DNA of 18,692 nt from CAYUNA01 sp047629355. Lineage in GTDB: Bacteria > Bacteroidota > Bacteroidia > Chitinophagales > Saprospiraceae. Location: contig JBLHWU010000132.1 of assembly GCA_047629355.1 (NCBI GenBank), positions 1 through 18,692 of the forward strand, given 5' to 3'. Made by a program: the position numbers and the translations under genes. Every line of letters starts with the position of its first letter. The stretch's first letter is position 1. Below, one piece after another: positions 15,901-18,692 of the stretch. The notes beneath the pieces were generated by a model that was not told where the DNA came from, searched no databases, and saw only the letters and a program-made list of their open reading frames with translations.

Positions 15901-16081
15901 CAAAGGCTTCGCGTTTGCGTTGTTGATTGGTATCATCGTAGGAACGTACTCTTCTATCTTCGTAGCAACGCCGATTATGTCGGATTCTATGGGTGATTTG
16001 AAGGCGCGTGAAAAAACGACGACTCGGAAATCATTTTCTGACCGTGCGAAATCTGCACGTCCGGCTAATGAAAGTTTGTAA
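12980..16081 (+). CDS. secDF: Fused protein translocase subunit SecD-SecF
   Basis: 1033 aa inner-membrane protein that uses the proton gradient to pull Sec substrates across the membrane from the periplasmic side. The SecD half has TM1 at about 8-26, the GLDLKGG motif (93-99), a large periplasmic P1 region and GMAVDANV (584-591) in the TM4 region after the first TM cluster. The SecF half has its first TM at about 702-722, then GVDFQGG (ends at 734) and GYSINDTVVVFDRVRE (912-927). Twelve TM segments are expected. Asp588 and Asp918 are the conserved charged residues of the proton path. SecDF fusion with an enlarged P1 region (about 240-380, including an NTKLKSLDPSYADA-type insert) is usual in Bacteroidota. 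The ATG is preceded only by A/T-rich sequence; the hydrophobic start and GLDLKGG spacing support it. It is followed by a strong terminator, so it is probably transcribed alone. Confidence 0.97.
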   Translation: MQGKGVIKFFLVVMTIVALVQYFFIVPTNTVEENAEEYALKMGSKDGTQAERAAYKNARTGFLDSMSSEKILSIPLIKDYTYQELKAQQLNLGLDLKGGMSVVLQVDLRAFIEALTNSKDPKLISALNIATQNLKNAQADYVTLFGDAWSEQEGDKTLYALFRKNDSFSEKYNLNNTSTDGDIVRAIREEADETVDLTFKMLKQRIDKMGVAQPNVTLDDARDLIVVELPGIDNPQRARKILQATAKLEFWKVFRTNDASPNILQALDAVNTKLKSLDPSYADATKEIFRIDTIAAVVDSLGNEVTAARVDTTYNEAIATGGPLFDILSLANTGGATVGYADKNKRKAVTAILAKEEVKTLLPSNLRLLWGRNPVNFNLTEDNVDDTPRYALYALNVGNTGESPLQGDLITGASAQLDAQAGEMAVSLSMNQKGAQVWSRLTNEAYSDQNRQIAIVLDDEVVSAPTVNSPINDGRSSISGNFTAQEAGDLANILEIGKLPAGTQIIQDNIVGPSLGADNISRSISAMVGGLLLVLVFMIAYYGSAGIVSIIALFMNLFFIFGALASLGTVLTVPGIAGIILTIGMAVDANVIIYERIREELREGKSLRMAVHDGFSNSYSAIIDANVTTILVAMVLYYFGLGPIKGFAAVLMVGVFCSVFTAVLVGRLIIDWWIGKGNNLTFWTGFSKNAFSGLTIDWLGKRKTAYVISSVIILLGVGSMLMRGFDLGVDFQGGYSYNVEFAEGTAPDAEAVRQALAGPFGSTPTVKSVDGSTTLNILTSYMIDSDAKDASSQVIGKLHEGINAVAGGKVNLTEFSDASGKGTHITASSKVGPTIADDIKTSSLYAAIFSLLLIFLYIFIRFSKWQYSLGAVAALFHDVLVVLGIFSLLHGFMPFTMEIDQAFIAAILTVIGYSINDTVVVFDRVREFMGIYTGLSKEEIINKAINSTVSRTVITSLTTMFVVLILFVFGGGSIKGFAFALLIGIIVGTYSSIFVATPIMSDSMGDLKAREKTTTRKSFSDRAKSARPANESL

Positions 16082-16157
16082 TTAATTAAGAATTAAAAGG
16101 AAGAATTAAGAATGTTTTAAACGCATTTTTGAAGATTCGTTTTTGGTTTTTTAGGAT

Positions 16158-16208
16158 ATAAAAAGGGTGTATTGAATTTCGGAAGAGATTTAATACACCC
16201 TTTTTTTA
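16158..16208 (+). terminator. Intrinsic terminator of secDF
   Basis: Arms AAAAAGGGTGTATTGAAT (16160-16177 region) and ATTTAATACACCC (16188-16200) pair with one mismatch around a loop of about 10 nt, followed directly by seven T. It sits about 80 nt after the secDF stop. A textbook rho-independent terminator. Confidence 0.9.
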
Positions 16209-16251
16209 TTTTCAAACAGTCGTTTTTAATATTTTGTTAACGGCTATTATT

Positions 16252-16368
16252 GAATGTGCCGCCGAAAAGGTAAAATATGGATAAAAAATATCCAAAACTG
16301 CCATTGCCAAAATATTTGAAGTGAGCCGTGGAACGTTGGACAATTATATCAATTCGCAAATCTTGTGA
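16252..16368 (+). pseudogene. Remnant of a serine recombinase (resolvase) C-terminal HTH
   Basis: The frame 16285-16368 encodes 27 residues, including KTAIAKIFEVSRGTLDNYI, then TGA. This is the typical C-terminal helix-turn-helix of resolvase/invertase-type serine recombinases. Upstream in the same frame, 16252-16281 reads ECAAEKVKYG, resembling the linker before the HTH, but a TAA at 16282-16284 splits the two. No catalytic domain is present. I conclude that it is the decayed tail of a mobile-element recombinase. It lies between secDF and the caspase-FGE gene. Confidence 0.6.
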
Positions 16369-16655
16369 CGTGGCTGAAGTATCGCGAGTTTCCGAGATGC
16401 GGGCCGACTTCGCGGTTTTGTGCGAGGATGCCAGGTCTAAAATTTTTAACGAAAAAACAAGTTCAAAATTTAAGTTTGGCTAAGGCCGAGGGAGTAATTC
16501 CTTTCTAAAAAAAGGAAAATTCTATGGGAGGTTTTTGCCTTTTGTTGAGCTGTACCCTAATTTCAAATATCTGCGACAGAGCTCAAGCCGAATTAAGGAT
16601 TGGTATTGGTATTGGGAAGACTTAAAACATCAAAGTGGCCAAGACGTCTGTTTTT
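16369..16655. other. Non-coding or decayed segment before the caspase-FGE gene
   Basis: A GC-richer patch (16370-16430, CGCGAGTTTCCGAGATGCGGGCC region) is followed by AT-rich sequence with a small CCTTT-CTAAAA-AAAGG hairpin near 16500-16516. A plus-strand frame ending at TAA near 16506 is open over about 45 codons but is not recognisable. The frame of the downstream gene is open from ATG 16535, but that stretch looks non-coding. It is probably leftover DNA from the same mobile element as the recombinase tail. Confidence 0.35.
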
Positions 16656-16683
16656 TTTGTTTTAAAAAAAAGCCTTACCTTTC
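16656..16683 (+). promoter_or_regulatory. Possible promoter of the caspase-FGE gene
   Basis: TTTG (16656-16659), a 16-nt spacer and TACCTTTC (16676-16683) resemble the Bacteroidota TTTG...TAnnTTTG promoter with one mismatch. The implied start is about 26 nt before the ATG at 16715, which supports that start over the one at 16535. Confidence 0.3.
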
Positions 16684-16714
16684 GCTTAATATTTATAACC
16701 AAACCCTCGTCAAC

Positions 16715-18556
16715 ATGAACAAGCACATCCCTTTACTCCTATTTTTTTGCTTTTTGAGCATCTCTTTTTCCTTAAAAAACACGCCCGAATTCCGCAAAGG
16801 AAAAGACTACGCGGTCTTCTTCTACGTCAGCAGTTTCCAATCGGGCTGGAAAGACCTTCCTCAAACCCGCACCGAAAGCCGAGAAATCATGACGGAACTC
16901 GAAAACAACTTCGATTTCACTTGCGAAGCCATGCCCGACCCCAGCAAAAAAGAAATCAAAGACAAAATAGCCGAATACAATCGAAAATTAATGCCCAACG
17001 ACCAAGTGCTTTTCTTCTTTTCCATGCACGGACATTATGACAAAGGGGCCAACAAAGGCTACTTAGTCGCCTCGGACGGCAAGGCACAGGACGAATACAA
17101 TGAAAGCTACCTCAGCTACGAACAACTCGGTACTTACCTCTCCAAGTGCAAAGCCAAACACGTCCTCGTTGCGCTCGATGCCTGCCACAGTGGAGCGTTT
17201 GGTAGCGACAATACTAAGAGTGGACCATCTATAGTTGCCTACAATAGCGAAGACTGCTTCACCCGCTTAGACCAGAGTATGTTGCATCAATCTCGGCTCT
17301 ATTGCTCCTCTGGAAATAAAGATGCCAAGACCCCCGCAGAGTCCCGCTTCGCCATGCAGTTTCTACAAGCTCTCCGAGAAGGTGGAAACAATGGAACGGT
17401 ACAGATGCGAGACCTCGCTTATGCCCTGGGAGAAGTGACTACCCCAAAACCCGTAACAGGCTACTTCAAAAACCATAAAGCAAATGGAGATTTTGTCTTT
17501 GTAAAAAAAGGCTATTGTGGCAGCACCGCCCCCACCGCCGACCTCGAAACTGCCGCCTACAACAGCGCAAAAAATCAAAATACCATAGATGCCTTCGACT
17601 ATTATTTAGCACTATACCCCAGTGGTCGCTATCGACATAATTGCCAATACCAAAAAGCAAAACTGGAAGAAGAACGCTCTTGGAAAATTGCCCAACGACT
17701 GGATACTCCTGCTGCTTATCGCGGCTACCTCGATACTTATTCGAATGGAAAACACACTAAAGAAGCGACCCTAAAGGCAATACCTAACTCCGAGACGGCT
17801 AAAATTCTCCCTCTAAATCATCTTATGAATGACGACAACCGCTACAACATGGTCTTTGTCAAAGGCGGTACTTTCGAGATGGGCTGCACCAGTGAGCAGC
17901 AAGATTGTGGAAGTAATGAAAAACCAGCACACAGCGTAACTCTATCTGATTTTTACATTGGAAAATACGAAGTAACGCAAGCAGAGTGGGAAAAAATCAT
18001 GGGAGACAATCCTTCATCATTTACAAATTGCGACCAATGCCCCGTTGAAAAAGTGTCTTGGGAAGATATACAAGAATTCCTAAAAAAACTCAATGCTAAA
18101 TACCCCAATAAAAACTACCGACTACCCACCGAAGCAGAATGGGAATATGCGGCCAGAGGGGGCGGTAAAAAGGTGTTGTTTGGCAATGGAAAAAATATTG
18201 TTGACCCTAAAGAAATTAATTTTGATGGGAGTGATAATTATAAAAAAAGCTATTCAATAGCTGGAGTGTACCGCGAAAAAACAGTGCCCGTAGGTAGTTT
18301 GAATAGCCCAAATGAATTAAAATTACACGATATGAGCGGCAATGTCTGGGAATGGTGCAGCGATTGGTATGATTCAGACTATTATAAAAACAGTCCTTCG
18401 CAAAATCCACAAGGTGCTAAAACGGGCTCTTACCGTGTACTTCGCGGCGGCAGTTGGTTTTACTCCCCGCAGTACTGCCGCGTTGCTAATCGCTACGCCT
18501 ACACGCCGACGTACCGCGACTACTATATTGGGTTTCGCTTGGCGCGTTCCCTGTAG
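16715..18556 (+). CDS. Secreted caspase-like protease fused to FGE/C-type-lectin-fold domain, probable DGR target
   Basis: 613 aa from ATG 16715. This start gives a good signal peptide (MNKHIPLLLFFCFLSISFS); the in-frame ATG at 16535 adds 60 unlikely residues. Residues about 25-265 are a caspase-like (peptidase C14) domain with the catalytic dyad His105 (SMHGHYDKG) and Cys157 (LDACHSGAF). Residues about 270-375 are helical repeats with two copies of an AY-x-x-YL-x-x-YP/S-x-G-x-x pattern (YYLALYPSGRY, YRGYLDTYSNGKH). Residues 379-613 are a formylglycine-generating-enzyme-type domain (MVFVKGGTFEMG, YEVTQAEWEKIMG, RLPTEAEWEYAARGG, MSGNVWEWCSDWY, RVLRGGSW, IGFRLARSL). The FGE catalytic cysteine pair is not conserved (Pro and Val by my alignment; the only nearby Cys is 588). 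This suggests a ligand-binding C-type lectin fold rather than an enzyme. The tail is tyrosine-rich and looks like a DGR variable region. Likely a defence or conflict protein: recognition by the tail, cleavage by the caspase. The substrate is unknown. Confidence 0.85.
   Translation: MNKHIPLLLFFCFLSISFSLKNTPEFRKGKDYAVFFYVSSFQSGWKDLPQTRTESREIMTELENNFDFTCEAMPDPSKKEIKDKIAEYNRKLMPNDQVLFFFSMHGHYDKGANKGYLVASDGKAQDEYNESYLSYEQLGTYLSKCKAKHVLVALDACHSGAFGSDNTKSGPSIVAYNSEDCFTRLDQSMLHQSRLYCSSGNKDAKTPAESRFAMQFLQALREGGNNGTVQMRDLAYALGEVTTPKPVTGYFKNHKANGDFVFVKKGYCGSTAPTADLETAAYNSAKNQNTIDAFDYYLALYPSGRYRHNCQYQKAKLEEERSWKIAQRLDTPAAYRGYLDTYSNGKHTKEATLKAIPNSETAKILPLNHLMNDDNRYNMVFVKGGTFEMGCTSEQQDCGSNEKPAHSVTLSDFYIGKYEVTQAEWEKIMGDNPSSFTNCDQCPVEKVSWEDIQEFLKKLNAKYPNKNYRLPTEAEWEYAARGGGKKVLFGNGKNIVDPKEINFDGSDNYKKSYSIAGVYREKTVPVGSLNSPNELKLHDMSGNVWEWCSDWYDSDYYKNSPSQNPQGAKTGSYRVLRGGSWFYSPQYCRVANRYAYTPTYRDYYIGFRLARSL
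18431..18556 (+). other. Candidate DGR variable region (VR) at the 3' end of the caspase-FGE gene
   Basis: The last 41 codons run from YRVLRGGSW to GFRLARSL. In the core (18455-18538, 28 codons) 21 codons end in C or T, seven are Tyr, only one is Asn (AAT 18488), and only 14 of 84 bases are A. G+C is 47 of 84, well above the AT-rich DNA just before. Adenine-directed mutation of AAY codons in a template yields exactly such TAC, TCC, GCC and GAC codons. The fixed GGSW, CR, NR and GFR residues between them would be the scaffold. The template is not visible in the window, so this remains inference. Confidence 0.5.
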
Positions 18557-18692
18557 TCAGATTGGTTAGCCGTCCAGCTTTCCCATGAGCACCGCCGTAA
18601 TTCTGAAATGGAGCCAAGCGGAGGCGGGGCGGTAGCCCGCTGGAGTAAGGCGAAGTGGAGGAATGGAGGAATGGAGGCAAAGTTAGCTTGGT
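18557..18692. other. GC-rich 3' flank of the caspase-FGE gene
   Basis: No terminator and no clear gene is seen. The sequence is notably G+C-rich and holds a small GCGGG...CCCGC stem near 18624-18640. It then has the short direct repeat GGAGGAATGGAGGAATGGAGG (about 18654-18676 region). An ATG at 18671 opens a frame that runs off the edge (MEAKLAW). In DGR cassettes this is where the accessory gene, template repeat and reverse transcriptase usually follow. Confidence 0.35.

Noticed and set aside
16535..16714. 60-residue N-terminal extension of the caspase-FGE protein
   Set aside because: The stretch is not protein-like and would bury the signal peptide; a promoter-like sequence lies within it.
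17849..18553. Active sulfatase-modifying (formylglycine-generating) enzyme
   Set aside because: The catalytic cysteine pair is missing and no sulfatase gene is nearby.
18486..18680. 64-codon minus-strand frame over the end of the caspase-FGE gene
   Set aside because: It is a shadow of the real coding frame and low-complexity flank, with no features of its own.
18557..18692. DGR template repeat inside the window
   Set aside because: No stretch here aligns with 18431-18556; the template, if any, is beyond the edge.

Overview
The window looks like chromosomal DNA of a Bacteroidota bacterium, most likely a Saprospiria-type lineage. This rests on several signs: AT-rich DNA, outer-membrane barrel proteins and lipoproteins, a type IX secretion C-terminal domain on a BNR-repeat protein, a fused SecD-SecF of about 1030 residues, TAnnTTTG-like promoter boxes, no Shine-Dalgarno sequences, and a caspase-FGE fusion protein. 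The taxonomic call is inference; there is no rRNA gene.

Layout. (1) 183-3140 (-): a lipoprotein joining a GH3-like domain, with its catalytic motifs eroded, to an intact-looking beta-lactamase-like serine hydrolase. (2) 3141-3635: a gap holding four back-to-back mini-palindromes. (3) 3636-4355 (+), a small outer-membrane barrel, convergent with 4517-6589 (-), an HhH plus barrel protein; a palindrome of about 160 bp fills the gap between their stop codons. (4) 6590-7107: a repeat-dense gap with perfect hairpins and nested inverted repeats. (5) 7108-9663 (-): a secreted protein with twelve Asp-box (BNR) motifs and a type IX sorting domain. (6) 9821-12579 (+): pxpA, pxpB and pxpC, the ATP-dependent 5-oxoprolinase. 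Both gaps of this operon hold copies of one hairpin-rich, MITE-like repeat. (7) 12980-16081 (+): secDF, behind a 400 nt gap and followed by a clear intrinsic terminator. (8) 16252-16368: the dead C-terminal tail of a serine recombinase. (9) 16715-18556 (+): a secreted caspase-like protease fused through helical repeats to an FGE/C-type-lectin-fold domain.

The most notable item is the last gene. Its 3' end (codons 18455-18538) is tyrosine-rich, 21 of 28 codons end in C or T, adenines are few, and it lies inside the C-terminal lectin-fold segment that diversity-generating retroelements (DGRs) rewrite. The FGE catalytic cysteine pair is absent. I infer a DGR target protein: a hypervariable recognition domain attached to a caspase effector. 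The template repeat and reverse transcriptase would lie beyond the right edge and cannot be seen here.

The genes fall into unrelated modules: cell-envelope proteins, glutamate recycling, protein export and a putative conflict protein. Nearly every intergenic gap carries palindromic repeats.
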